Source: an uncultured Oscillospiraceae bacterium (GTDB taxonomy: Bacteria > Bacillota > Clostridia > Oscillospirales > Oscillospiraceae). Taken from it: a stretch of DNA of 64,000 nucleotides. Shown one piece after another: positions 42,801-51,700 of this stretch. A program made the position numbers and the translations under genes. A model generated the notes under the pieces. It made no database searches. It was not told the origin of the DNA and worked only from the letters and a program-made list of their open reading frames with translations. Location: NCBI GenBank assembly GCA_934572335.1, contig CAKTKU010000004.1, forward strand, positions 62,001 through 126,000, written 5' to 3'. The stretch's first letter is position 1. Every line of letters begins with the position of its first letter.

Positions 42801-43628
42801 TTATTTCTCCTTTATATTTCTTTTGTCGATATACTCACACGCGGAGAGCGCCGCAACGTTTCCCTCGCCCACCGCCTTTGCCAGCTGATAGGGCTTGCCG
42901 GTGCAGTCGCCCGCGGCAAACACGCCGGGGATATTCGTGGCTCCGCCGCGCGTCACCGCGATGCCCGCCCTGCCGCTCTCAAGCCCCGGCACGAGCGTGG
43001 ACACCGCTATGCTCTCCTTTATTATAAACACACAGTCAACCCTGTATTCTGTTGCACCGGCAACAAGTGCTTCCGCCTTGTCCGCGCCCTTTATTGCATA
43101 GTGCAGACTGTCCTCAAAGCGCAGCACCGTGCACCCTATGCTCTCCAGAAAGTCCGCGTCGGCGCGTGCTTCCGCGCCCGCGCCGATAACGGCGACGGTC
43201 TTGCCGCGGTAGAGCATGCCGTCACAGGTCGCGCAGTAGCTCACGCCGCGCCCGAGGAACTCGGCCTCGCCGGGGTAGAGGTTTTCCCGCGTGATGCCGA
43301 CGGCGAGGATGACCGCGGCGCATGTATAGAAATCATTTCCCACGGCGACGCCGAAACTCTCCCCAAGCGGCATAACGGACAGCGCCCGCCCCGTGATGAT
43401 GTCCGCGCCGCAGCTGTCGAGCTGCCGCCGGAACAGCTCCGCAAGCTCCCGTCCTGTGACATTTTCCGCGCCGGGGTAATTCGCGATGCGCTCCGCCTTA
43501 TATAGATTCGTCGTTTCCGCGCTGTTCGCGACGACCGCGATGCGCTTGCCGCGCGCCTGACAGGTCATTGCCGCCGACAGCCCCGCAGAGCCTCCGCCGA
43601 TTATTATAACATCATATCCGTCCGGCAT
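42801..43628 (-). CDS. Thioredoxin reductase-like flavoprotein lacking the NADPH motif
   Basis: 275 residues, shorter than the usual 310. FAD-binding GGGSAGLSAAM (11-21), redox CATC (C132, C135) and FAD-contacting FAAGDC are present. In the pyridine-nucleotide domain the loop is GAGAEARADADF and the HRRxxxR motif that grips the NADPH phosphate is missing. That pattern fits clostridial ferredoxin-dependent flavin thioredoxin reductases (FFTR) or another non-NADPH variant. Pairs with trxA directly downstream. Fold sure, electron donor inferred. Confidence 0.85.
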   Translation of the reverse strand: MPDGYDVIIIGGGSAGLSAAMTCQARGKRIAVVANSAETTNLYKAERIANYPGAENVTGRELAELFRRQLDSCGADIITGRALSVMPLGESFGVAVGNDFYTCAAVILAVGITRENLYPGEAEFLGRGVSYCATCDGMLYRGKTVAVIGAGAEARADADFLESIGCTVLRFEDSLHYAIKGADKAEALVAGATEYRVDCVFIIKESIAVSTLVPGLESGRAGIAVTRGGATNIPGVFAAGDCTGKPYQLAKAVGEGNVAALSACEYIDKRNIKEK

Positions 43629-43699
43629 ACCGCGCCTCCTTATCTTTCATATATGCATATTATAAGCAAAATCGAAGCATAAAATCAAGCCCTCCGTGT

Positions 43700-43729
43700 A
43701 AAACAGGAGCCCGATTTCTCGGACTCCTG
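43700..43729 (-). terminator. Terminator of the xsc operon
   Basis: 11-bp stem with one G-T pair, GAAA tetraloop and TTTT tail on the minus strand, 36 bases after the xsc stop. Confidence 0.82.
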
Positions 43730-43764
43730 TATGTGTAGGAAGTTTAGAATTATATTAGTTTATA

Positions 43765-45510
43765 TCAGTCCTGCATCCAGCGGGCGTAGTCGAGATGCGC
43801 ATACTTGTCAAGATAGCGCTTGGGCATCTGGAACGCATCCTTGCGGAAAGGAGGCGCAAGCTGAGTGCCGTCGACGACGAACTCGAGGATAGTGGTGACG
43901 TTGTTCTTGAGCGCTCTCTCAAACGCGGGAACGATGTCCTCCACTTTTTCAATGCGCTCGCCCTCTGCGCCGAGAGCCTTTGCCACGGGGACAAAGCTCA
44001 CGGGGTTGGGGATGTCAACACCTATGAAGCGGCTGTTGAAGAAGTCGATCTGGTTCTTCTTCTCGGCGCACCATGCACCGTTTCTGAACACGCACGCGAT
44101 GACGGGCAGCTTGTGCTCAATCGCGGAGGATATCTCATGCAGGCTCATGCCCCATGCGCCGTCGCCGATTATGCAGACGACCGGGCTGTCGGGAGATGCC
44201 AGCTTCGAGCCGAGACCGGCGGGGTATGCAAAGCCGGTGTTGCCGTATGTAAGGGCGGCGATATGCTTGCGCGGCTGGGTAAAGCGGAAGTAGCTGTTCG
44301 CCGTGGAAGACACGTTGCCGATGTCGGTGCAGAGTATCGCGTTCTCCGGCATATGGCGGCTCAGCTCAAGCAGGACGCGGCGCGGGTTCATCGGCGTACC
44401 GGGAACCATCGCGAGCTCCTCTATCTCCTTGTCCCAATCGCTGCGCAGCTTTGCGATCTCCGCCTGACGCTCCGCGATGGGGGCGCGCTCGCCGGAAGCC
44501 TTCAGCTCGGCAAGAATCGCGGCGGCAGTCGCCTTCGCGTCGCCGACAAGTGCGACCTCAACAGGGTGCTTTCTTGCGATTTGCTTGGGGTTGACGTCGA
44601 TCTGGATAATCTTCGCATTCTCGGGGAAGTAATTGATGTCATACTGCGGCAGAGTGCCGAACACGCTCAGACGGCAGCCGACGGCCAGCATAACATCGGC
44701 TTCCTGCAGCGCCAGCATGGCGGACTTTGCGCCCATGTAGCCGATAGGTCCGACCCAATAGGGGTGGTCGGCGGGGAATGCATCGTTGTGCAGATAGCTC
44801 ATCGCAACAGGAGCGGTGAGATAATCGGCAATCGCCTTGACCTCGTCATAGGCGTTGGAGTCCACGACACCGCGGCCGGAGATAATGACAGGCTTCTTTG
44901 CGTTCTTGAGCAGCTCGACAGCGCGCTTTACCTCGGCTGCGTCAGCCGCGCCGCGCGGATTGATGGCTCTGTATCTTGCAGGAGCAAGTATCTCCTCGTT
45001 GACCTCGCCGTAGAAGTAGTCTCTGGGTATGTCAACATAGACCGGGCCGCGCTCCGCGTATGCAATACGGAAAGCGGTACGCAGGACATCACCAGCTCTG
45101 GAGGGGTGAGGAACGCGCAGGGAAGCCTTGGTTATGGGCTTGAAAAGATTCCATGTATCGCACTCCTGGAAGCCGTCCCAGCCGACGGTAGAACTGCCCG
45201 CGGACGGACCGATGACAACGAGCGGAGTATGCGCCTGATTTGCCGCGGCAACAGAAGTGACCATATTGGTGATGCCGGGGCCATTCTGGGCAGTGCACAC
45301 ACCGGCGACACCAGTGATGCGGCTGAAAGCGTCTTCCATGTGCGCGGCGGTCTGCTCGTGGCGGACAGGGATAAACTCTATGCCCGCGTCGGGGAACAGG
45401 TCAAGAAGATCCATAAAAGCAGAACCGACAATGCCGGTAACGTGCTTCACGCCTTCCTGAACGAGCACTTCGACCATAGCTTCGCTAGGGGTCATTTTAA
45501 CTTTGCTCAT
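43765..45510 (-). CDS. xsc: Sulfoacetaldehyde acetyltransferase
   Basis: 581 residues, ATG after AAAGGAG. TPP-enzyme architecture: the cofactor-activating E52, the central Rossmann-like domain, and the TPP/Mg motif GDGAWG (449-454) ending in N. Segments HNDAFPADHP, GPIGYMGAKSAM and TLPQYDINYFPENAKIIQID match Xsc rather than acetolactate synthase or oxalyl-CoA decarboxylase. Xsc turns sulfoacetaldehyde plus phosphate into acetyl phosphate and sulfite. It ends an operon with a split transketolase and a sulfonate-type transporter. Acetolactate-synthase-like activity cannot be fully excluded. Confidence 0.86.
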   Translation of the reverse strand: MSKVKMTPSEAMVEVLVQEGVKHVTGIVGSAFMDLLDLFPDAGIEFIPVRHEQTAAHMEDAFSRITGVAGVCTAQNGPGITNMVTSVAAANQAHTPLVVIGPSAGSSTVGWDGFQECDTWNLFKPITKASLRVPHPSRAGDVLRTAFRIAYAERGPVYVDIPRDYFYGEVNEEILAPARYRAINPRGAADAAEVKRAVELLKNAKKPVIISGRGVVDSNAYDEVKAIADYLTAPVAMSYLHNDAFPADHPYWVGPIGYMGAKSAMLALQEADVMLAVGCRLSVFGTLPQYDINYFPENAKIIQIDVNPKQIARKHPVEVALVGDAKATAAAILAELKASGERAPIAERQAEIAKLRSDWDKEIEELAMVPGTPMNPRRVLLELSRHMPENAILCTDIGNVSSTANSYFRFTQPRKHIAALTYGNTGFAYPAGLGSKLASPDSPVVCIIGDGAWGMSLHEISSAIEHKLPVIACVFRNGAWCAEKKNQIDFFNSRFIGVDIPNPVSFVPVAKALGAEGERIEKVEDIVPAFERALKNNVTTILEFVVDGTQLAPPFRKDAFQMPKRYLDKYAHLDYARWMQD

Positions 45511-45547
45511 TATTTTTCTCCTTTTATCATTAACAAAATGAAAAAAC

Positions 45548-46480
45548 TTATTTCTTCGCCGCTATCGCGGACTTTGCCGCCGCCGCAATATCCTTCGGCA
45601 GCATGCCCTTCTTCTCCGCAAGCTCCTTCGCCTGTCCGACCTCGCCCGGCACATCCTGAAAGCCTATCGCCTTCACGGGCGCGGGGCAGCAGTCAGCGCT
45701 GACCTCGCACACGGCGGAATACAGTCCGCCGATGACGTTGTGGTTCTCGCAGCAGACGCTGCAGCCGGTCTTTGCAAGATAAGCGCTGACCGCATCTCTG
45801 TCTATGGGCTTTACGGTGTGGATATTGACGACCGCCGCGGATATTCCCTCATTGGCGAGCATATCCGCCGCTTCCAGCGCATAGCCGACCATGACAGCGC
45901 CGCTTGCAAAAAGCGTGACGTCCGTGCCGTCGCGCAGCACATCCGCCTTGCCGAGGGAACACACATAGCCCACCTCATGGCGAACCGGCACTTCCTTGCG
46001 GTGCAGCCGGATATACACAGGCCCCTGATGCACGATGATCTGCGGGAGCGCCGTTACAAGCTCCGCCTCGTCGCACGGCTCAAAGATGACGATGTTGGGA
46101 ATACTGCGCAGCACGCCGATATCCTCTATCGCCATGTGTGTGCCGCCGTTTATCTCAGCCGTCACGCCGGGGTCTGTGCCGACGACCTTGACGTTCTGCT
46201 TTGCATACGCGCAGGATATGGCGATCTGATCGCATATTCTTCTGGACGCGAAGCACGCAAATGTCGTTATAAACGGGATAAAGCCATAAGAGGACATACC
46301 CGCCGCGATGCTCGCCATGTTCTGCTCGGCTATACCGACATCAAAGGTACGCTCAGGGTAAGTCTTGCGCAGGGTAAGCGTACCGTCTGCGTTCGCAAGG
46401 TCTGCGTCAAGAACACAGAGGCGCCAGTCCTTTGCCATGTTGTCCATCATAAAGGACGCGAAAGCTTTTCTCATTTCCAT
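45548..46480 (-). CDS. Transketolase C-terminal subunit
   Basis: 310 residues holding the pyrimidine-binding domain (FDVGIAEQNM with catalytic-type E52) and the C-terminal transketolase domain. It needs the N-terminal subunit encoded three bases upstream for a complete TPP site. Split transketolases transfer two-carbon ketol units; in sulfo-sugar degradation such a pair (SqwGH) releases sulfoacetaldehyde. Its position next to xsc suggests a similar role here, but the substrate is an inference. DXS or pyruvate dehydrogenase E1-beta are less likely given the N-terminal subunit. Confidence 0.85.
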   Translation of the reverse strand: MEMRKAFASFMMDNMAKDWRLCVLDADLANADGTLTLRKTYPERTFDVGIAEQNMASIAAGMSSYGFIPFITTFACFASRRICDQIAISCAYAKQNVKVVGTDPGVTAEINGGTHMAIEDIGVLRSIPNIVIFEPCDEAELVTALPQIIVHQGPVYIRLHRKEVPVRHEVGYVCSLGKADVLRDGTDVTLFASGAVMVGYALEAADMLANEGISAAVVNIHTVKPIDRDAVSAYLAKTGCSVCCENHNVIGGLYSAVCEVSADCCPAPVKAIGFQDVPGEVGQAKELAEKKGMLPKDIAAAAKSAIAAKK

Positions 46481-46483
46481 GTC

Positions 46484-47302
46484 TCAGCCCTCCAGTTCCT
46501 TCATCGCCTGCTTATACTGTTCTTCGCTTATAGACATGCTGTGGCAGCCCGCCCCGGCGGCGACGGCAAAGCTCACGCCTTTGCCCTTCACCGTGTTGAG
46601 TATTATCATTGAGGGCTTGCCGCGGTGGGTCTTGGCATTGTCGATGGCAGCCGCGATCGCAGCGCAGTCATGCCCGTCAACGCTCTGCACAGCCCAGCCG
46701 AAGCTCTCCCACTTTGCAGCAAGGTCACCCAGCGAGCAGACCTCTTCTACCGTGCCGTCTATTTGCAGCTTGTTGCTGTCGGTAAACGCGATGAGGTTGT
46801 CAAGCTTACGGTGCGCAGCGTACATCGCCGCCTCCCATATCTGCCCTTCTTGACTCTCGCCGTCACCGATAATCGTGTATATCGTCGCGTCGTCCCGCTT
46901 TATCCGCGAGCCGACCGCAACACCAACTGCGCAGGAGAAGCCCTGTCCAAGCGAACCCGTGGTCATGTCGATACCGACTGTATGGTTCATGTCGCAGTGG
47001 CTTGGCAGATCAGTGCCGATCTTGTTGAGAGTAAGCAGCTGCTCTTCGGGAAAATATCCACGGCAGGCGAGCGTGGCGTACACAGCAGGTCCGGCATGAC
47101 CCTTGGATACGATGAGTCGGTCTCTTCCCGCCATCTTGGGATCCGCGGGGTTTATGTTCATTTTCTCGTAGTACAACACCGCGAGCACTTCAATGATGGA
47201 CATACAACCGCCGACATGCCCCTTGCCGATGCTGTAAATACAGTCAATGGTCTTACGCCGTATGTTGCGGCATATGGCATTCATATCTTCTTTCATGTTC
47301 AT
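46484..47302 (-). CDS. Transketolase N-terminal subunit
   Basis: 272 residues with the pyrophosphate-binding domain: GKGHVGGCMS (27-36), SKGHAGPA (67-74), GSLGQGFSCAVG and the TPP motif GDGESQEGQIWEA (146-158). Phosphate-binding residues of ordinary sugar-phosphate transketolases sit mainly at the His/Ser/Arg sites of the other domain and cannot be judged here. Encoded between the sulfonate transporter genes and the C-terminal subunit, all one operon. Confidence 0.86.
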   Translation of the reverse strand: MNMKEDMNAICRNIRRKTIDCIYSIGKGHVGGCMSIIEVLAVLYYEKMNINPADPKMAGRDRLIVSKGHAGPAVYATLACRGYFPEEQLLTLNKIGTDLPSHCDMNHTVGIDMTTGSLGQGFSCAVGVAVGSRIKRDDATIYTIIGDGESQEGQIWEAAMYAAHRKLDNLIAFTDSNKLQIDGTVEEVCSLGDLAAKWESFGWAVQSVDGHDCAAIAAAIDNAKTHRGKPSMIILNTVKGKGVSFAVAAGAGCHSMSISEEQYKQAMKELEG

Positions 47303-47317
47303 GTCCTTCCTATGAAA

Positions 47318-48061
47318 CTACCACCACTTGATGTCGTTAGTTATTTCTTCTCTGATCTTAACAAATTCAGGGTCAGAAATGTTTCTAGGATACGGCAAAT
47401 CGATAACTCGTTCTTTCTTTATCGTGGTCGGTTTTGGCGACATGATAAGGCAGCGCTGCGCAAGATAAACGGCCTCTTCTATGTTGTGTGTTATGAAGAT
47501 TACTGTACTACCTGTTTCTCGCCACAGTCTTAAAACCTCGTCTTCAAGGTAATACCTGAGTTTAAGATCCATCTGACCATAAGGCTCATCCATAAGCAGG
47601 AGGTCTGGATACACGGCGAAACTGCGTCCAATGACAGCTCTCTGCTCGGCGCTCACTGACAGTTCTCTCGGGTACGACTTGCGAGACACAGTCATTCCCA
47701 TCAGTTCAAGTATCTTATCAGTACGCTCCTGTATAACTTCCTTGGGGTATTTTTTTATTTCCAAGTTGAAGCGAATATTCTCCTCAACCGTAAGCCACGG
47801 AAAAGCTGATGGTTCTTGAAAGATAAAGCTAAGATTATGTTTCTTCGGATCTGCCGGTTCTCCATCTATAAGGATAGTGCCGGATGTTGGCTCGATCAGT
47901 TTGACGAGAAGATTAAGAAATGTTGTCTTACCACAGCCGGTCGGACCAACTATACAGACAAACTCTCCCTTTTTTATGTCAAACGAAGCATTGTCAAGCA
48001 CAAGCAGATCGCCGAATTTTTTTGTTAGGTTCCGTACTGAAACCTTGATTTCGTCGCTCAC
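47318..48061 (-). CDS. Sulfonate/nitrate-type ABC ATPase A (degenerate signature)
   Basis: 247 residues. Walker A GPTGCGKT (39-46), Q-loop FQEP, Walker B LLLMDEP (154-160) and switch H192 are consensus. The ABC signature is LSVSAEQ (134-140) instead of LSGGxxQ, and the D-loop is GQMD. It should pair with ATPase B, whose defects are complementary. Family: TauB/SsuB/NrtD group. Base composition is clearly more AT-rich than flanking genes. Substrate inferred from context as an organosulfonate. Confidence 0.86.
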   Translation of the reverse strand: MSDEIKVSVRNLTKKFGDLLVLDNASFDIKKGEFVCIVGPTGCGKTTFLNLLVKLIEPTSGTILIDGEPADPKKHNLSFIFQEPSAFPWLTVEENIRFNLEIKKYPKEVIQERTDKILELMGMTVSRKSYPRELSVSAEQRAVIGRSFAVYPDLLLMDEPYGQMDLKLRYYLEDEVLRLWRETGSTVIFITHNIEEAVYLAQRCLIMSPKPTTIKKERVIDLPYPRNISDPEFVKIREEITNDIKWW

Positions 48062-48093
48062 TTTGTACCTCCTTGTACCTTTTCTGTTGCAAT

Positions 48094-48858
48094 TCAGACA
48101 AGTGCCAGATCCATCTTGTCGGCAATTTCATTTCTCATTTTAAGAAATTCCATTGACAAATTATTTCTGGGTCTCTCCAGTTCTGGCTTAAACTCATTTT
48201 CAATAACAGACGGTTTATTGCCCATAAGCACGATTCTGTCTCCGAGATATACCGCTTCTTCTATGTTGTTTGTTACAAACACGACTGTTGTCAGTTTACT
48301 TTGCCATATTTTCAGGATTTCATCCTGCATCTGGTATCTTGTCTGAGCATCAAGCGCGCCAAAAGGTTCATCCATCAGCATTATATCCGCTTTTGTCGCA
48401 TATGCTCTCGCTATACCGACGCGTTGCTTCATGCCTCCAGAGAGTGCAGCTGGATACGAATTTTCAAATCCATTGAGCCCAACGAGCTTGATAAGCTCCT
48501 CCGCTTCTGCCGTGCGCACAGGTTTTTTAACGCCTTTGAATTTCTGACTTGCCTCCACATTCTGTATAACGGTTTTCCACGGAAAAAGAGCATAGCGCTG
48601 GAATACAACACCTATATCTCCTTTTGCTGGCGTTCCGCCGGAAAACTCAATTGTTCCACTGTCCGGCACTGACAACCCAGCCATCATGTTAAGGAGAACC
48701 GTTTTCCCGCATTGTCCCGGTCCTAATACAACCAAGAATTCATTTTCATATACATCAAGATTTAAACCGTTAATGACATTCAATGTACTTCCATCTTTTT
48801 CTTTGAATGTCTTGTGCAGGTCTCTGATCTTTATCCTTACTTTCCGATCGTCAGCCAC
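48094..48858 (-). CDS. Sulfonate/nitrate-type ABC ATPase B (degenerate Walker A and switch)
   Basis: 254 residues from a GTG that overlaps the permease stop by 22 bases. The signature LSGGMKQ (139-145), Walker B IMLMDEP and D-loop GALD are canonical. The P-loop is GPGQCGKT (46-53) with Q49 for Gly, and the switch His is Asn (VTNNIEE, N197). TauB/SsuB family. Expected to form a heterodimer with ATPase A that has one good and one weak ATP site. Confidence 0.86.
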   Translation of the reverse strand: MADDRKVRIKIRDLHKTFKEKDGSTLNVINGLNLDVYENEFLVVLGPGQCGKTVLLNMMAGLSVPDSGTIEFSGGTPAKGDIGVVFQRYALFPWKTVIQNVEASQKFKGVKKPVRTAEAEELIKLVGLNGFENSYPAALSGGMKQRVGIARAYATKADIMLMDEPFGALDAQTRYQMQDEILKIWQSKLTTVVFVTNNIEEAVYLGDRIVLMGNKPSVIENEFKPELERPRNNLSMEFLKMRNEIADKMDLALV

Positions 48859-49619
48859 GGGCAGAGCACCTCCTCTAATTTATTGAGAATAAAGGTTATT
48901 GTTGCGCTGACAGCCGCGATAACGACCATACTGACCATAACCAGTGCGGTATCTGAATTTTCCATTCCCCTGTTGATAAGGAATCCAACACCAGCCTTCG
49001 CAACAATCATCTCCGCCGCAACAACACACATCCAAGCAATAGACATTGCGGTTTTAAGACCTGCAATTATTGAAGGTATACAGTCAGGAAGCGCAACTTG
49101 GAAAAGCAATTGACTTTCGCTTGCGCCAAGGGCAATACCTGCATTGAGGACCAGTGGGTCAACCATCGCAACAGCAGAATACGTATTAAAGACAATAGGA
49201 GTAAATGCTCCTATGAAAACAATTATCATCTTCGGAATCTCGCCGATGCCAAAGGCAAGAATAATCAACGGAATCCATGCGATGGGCGGTATGGGTCTTA
49301 GCAAATTGTACAGTGGATACAGTATTTTTCTTACTGTTTTAAACCACCCCATAAGGACACCTAGCAGCACACCAAGTATAGCAGCAGCAAAATACGCTGT
49401 GAAAACACGTTTTAAACTCACAAGAATATGCTGCCAGAGGGGTACCTTAGCTATTGGAGACTTGATTACCTCAACAAATCTCACAACAACGTCCACAGGA
49501 GTAGGTATAATGCTTGTTGGCGAATTAGTAAGCATATACCATCCGCCGAAGAAAAGCGTCAGCGAAAGAATCGATAGAATCCAATATGGCTTACCGCCGT
49601 TAATCTTTTCTTTTTTCAT
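48837..49619 (-). CDS. Sulfonate-type ABC permease 2
   Basis: 260 residues from the ATG eight bases after GGAG that overlaps the permease-1 stop (ATGA); a GTG six codons earlier lacks a ribosome-binding site. BPD_transp_1 fold with about six membrane segments and the coupling loop GIALGASESQLLFQVALPD. TauC/SsuC family. Paired with a distinct permease 1, so the pore is heterodimeric. Confidence 0.88.
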   Translation of the reverse strand: MKKEKINGGKPYWILSILSLTLFFGGWYMLTNSPTSIIPTPVDVVVRFVEVIKSPIAKVPLWQHILVSLKRVFTAYFAAAILGVLLGVLMGWFKTVRKILYPLYNLLRPIPPIAWIPLIILAFGIGEIPKMIIVFIGAFTPIVFNTYSAVAMVDPLVLNAGIALGASESQLLFQVALPDCIPSIIAGLKTAMSIAWMCVVAAEMIVAKAGVGFLINRGMENSDTALVMVSMVVIAAVSATITFILNKLEEVLCPWLTIGK

Positions 49620-50422
49620 CTGGTTTTCTCCATCCACGGTGCAACTTTTCCTTCGAGGAGGGACAGTGCACCACTCATAATTGCTCCTGACACGCCTATG
49701 AGAAGCATACCAACTATAATAATGTCACAGCGAGAGAGGGTGCGGCCATTTTGAATCATATAGCCAAGACCAACCGAGGCTGAGACAAGCTCAGCTGCGA
49801 CAAGAGTCATCCACGCAGAACTGAGAGCATTTTTCACACCAGTGAAAACCATTGGAACAGCTGACGGTACACATACTCGAAAGAATATTTGCATCTTGGA
49901 CGCACCGCCGGTTTTAGCAACATTTATAAGAACTCTACTGGTTCGCTTTATGCCCGCATATGAATTGAGCAGTGCGGGTATAAGTGCTGCCAAGAATATA
50001 ATCGCAACTTTAGACGCTTGACCAATACCAAATACCAAGAGCATTACGGGTATCCACGCAATAGGGGGAATAGGTCTGATAATTTCGAAAATTGGTGTTA
50101 CGAAGCAGTCGATCCCTTTAAAATATCCCATCAGCAATCCAAGCGGAACACCAATTACACATGCAAGCACGAAGCCGGTAAATGCCAGCTTAAAACTTGC
50201 CCAAAAATGAACCGCCAGCACAGCACCATCAGGGTTTTTATTTGTAAGCTTATAAACAAATGCTTCAAGCACTTTTGTAGGCGGTGCAAGCTTTCTATAA
50301 GAAACAAGTCCAGTATCAACGACAAGCTGCCATACAACCAGCAGTACAACAATCGCGGAAATACTGAGCAGAAAATCGCCAAATTTACGGGCGATTATTT
50401 TCTTTCTACTCTCAATTCGCAT
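49616..50422 (-). CDS. Sulfonate-type ABC permease 1
   Basis: 268 residues, ATG after GGAGG. Six predicted membrane segments and the coupling loop AKTGGASKMQIFFRVCVPS; FEIIRPIPPIAWIPVML is the characteristic TauC/SsuC segment. Together with permease 2 forms the channel. A 12-bp hairpin separates it from the binding-protein gene upstream. Confidence 0.88.
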   Translation of the reverse strand: MRIESRKKIIARKFGDFLLSISAIVVLLVVWQLVVDTGLVSYRKLAPPTKVLEAFVYKLTNKNPDGAVLAVHFWASFKLAFTGFVLACVIGVPLGLLMGYFKGIDCFVTPIFEIIRPIPPIAWIPVMLLVFGIGQASKVAIIFLAALIPALLNSYAGIKRTSRVLINVAKTGGASKMQIFFRVCVPSAVPMVFTGVKNALSSAWMTLVAAELVSASVGLGYMIQNGRTLSRCDIIIVGMLLIGVSGAIMSGALSLLEGKVAPWMEKTR

Positions 50423-50448
50423 TTTATAACCTCCACGCTAAATGAGTT

Positions 50449-50485
50449 GGGGGTAACGCGCCATATTACACACCGCGTTACCCCC
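50449..50485 (-). promoter_or_regulatory. Intercistronic hairpin between sulfonate SBP and permease
   Basis: Perfect 12-bp inverted repeat (GGGGGTAACGCG and complement), 13-base loop, no T-tract. Likely uncouples SBP mRNA levels from the downstream genes. Confidence 0.6.
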
Positions 50486-50535
50486 ACATAATCGTTTATT
50501 GGCGCATTAGTGCAGTATCGCGCAGCAAACTTTCA

Positions 50536-51675
50536 TCAACCGTGGAGCTCAGCGTAAGCCTGCTCAATGAAAGAAGAGTCTACCATCGGATGCGCTGCGA
50601 GGTAATCAATGTCTGCCTGTTCAATCTTGCCCGCGCTAAGCAGGAAGTTCTCGACGCCAAGCATAATTTCATCCATACGTGTCTGTCCGACTTCACCCTC
50701 AAAGTAGGACAAATTAGTTGCATTATCAGGATGGACGCGATTAGCGCAAGACTGGTAGGCATTTTTCTCTGAGATAGGAGTTCCGCATTCGTCTTCCCAA
50801 GCATCAAATGTCGCTGCATAAAGGTCAAGGTCTTTAGAGAGTATCTCCTGAGCCTCGAGATAGACTTTGAGGAAACGCACAACATAATCAGGATGATTAG
50901 CAACCATATCCGCAGAGGCAACAACGCAGGTCGGAAGCACCTCATCGGTCATATCGAGAGACGCAACTTTGATGTAACCCTCATCGTCCGCAGTGTAACG
51001 CTGGGGATCCCACAGGCAGCACAGATCGCCTTCACCTGCCTGAAATGCTGCGAGGGCCGATGCACAGTCCATCTGTACAACAGTGACATCATTTTCGGTC
51101 AGTCCGAGGAGTCCGAGGCAAGCATCAAGTGCATACTGGAGAGAGGAGCCAGTATTGCAAAGAACAGTCTTTCCTGCCCATGTTTCGGCAGTGCCATACA
51201 TTTCGGGTGCAGCTGCAACATTCCCCTGTCCAGCAGCAACGAGGTCAGAATCAGGTCTGGCATATATAGCATTAGGTGCCATATCGTCATTTGCATACGC
51301 GATAATCTTATAATCATATGCAAGTGCGCCAGTTACCGCAGGCATACCGCCCGTTGTACCAACATCCCATTCACCTGCCGCAGCTGCTTCGTTCATTGCA
51401 GGGCCACCAGCAAAGAACGCAGTCTCTACCGTAATGTTCGCATCTTCAAACATCCCGTTCTGCATGGCATAAAACACAGGAACGGAGTGTCCGAAAGGCA
51501 TCGTGCCAATTCTAAGAGTAATAGGCTCGTCGCCGGTCTCAACTACAGCGGGTTCGTCAGCAGCAGGTGCATCTGTTGCTGTGTTTGCCGGGGTTTCTGC
51601 CGTATTGCCGCAGCCAGTCATACAAACGGCAACAAGAAGCAGCATTGCAAGGAGTAGCGCAGTCACTTTCTTCAT
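50536..51675 (-). CDS. Sulfonate/taurine-type ABC substrate-binding lipoprotein
   Basis: 379 residues. Lipoprotein signal with lipidated C22 (MTGC). A Thr/Ala/Pro/Glu-rich linker precedes a type-2 periplasmic-binding fold of the TauA/SsuA/NMT1 family (LRIGTMPFGHSVPVFYAMQNG, EWDVGTTGGMPAV). Such proteins bind small anions such as taurine, alkanesulfonates, nitrate or thiamine precursors. The xsc context favours a sulfonate. Second gene of the operon after the DMT permease. Confidence 0.87.
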   Translation of the reverse strand: MKKVTALLLAMLLLVAVCMTGCGNTAETPANTATDAPAADEPAVVETGDEPITLRIGTMPFGHSVPVFYAMQNGMFEDANITVETAFFAGGPAMNEAAAAGEWDVGTTGGMPAVTGALAYDYKIIAYANDDMAPNAIYARPDSDLVAAGQGNVAAAPEMYGTAETWAGKTVLCNTGSSLQYALDACLGLLGLTENDVTVVQMDCASALAAFQAGEGDLCCLWDPQRYTADDEGYIKVASLDMTDEVLPTCVVASADMVANHPDYVVRFLKVYLEAQEILSKDLDLYAATFDAWEDECGTPISEKNAYQSCANRVHPDNATNLSYFEGEVGQTRMDEIMLGVENFLLSAGKIEQADIDYLAAHPMVDSSFIEQAYAELHG

Positions 51676-51700
51676 TTTCGTTTTTCCTTTCTATTGCTCT

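Noticed and set aside
43765..45510. Acetolactate synthase large subunit
   Set aside because: Several stretches match Xsc specifically, no small regulatory subunit is adjacent, and the context is sulfonate transport.
45548..47302. Sulfopyruvate decarboxylase (two-subunit) or DXS
   Set aside because: The N-terminal subunit has transketolase motifs (GKGHVGG, GDGESQEG, GSLGQG) and the pair length fits split transketolase.
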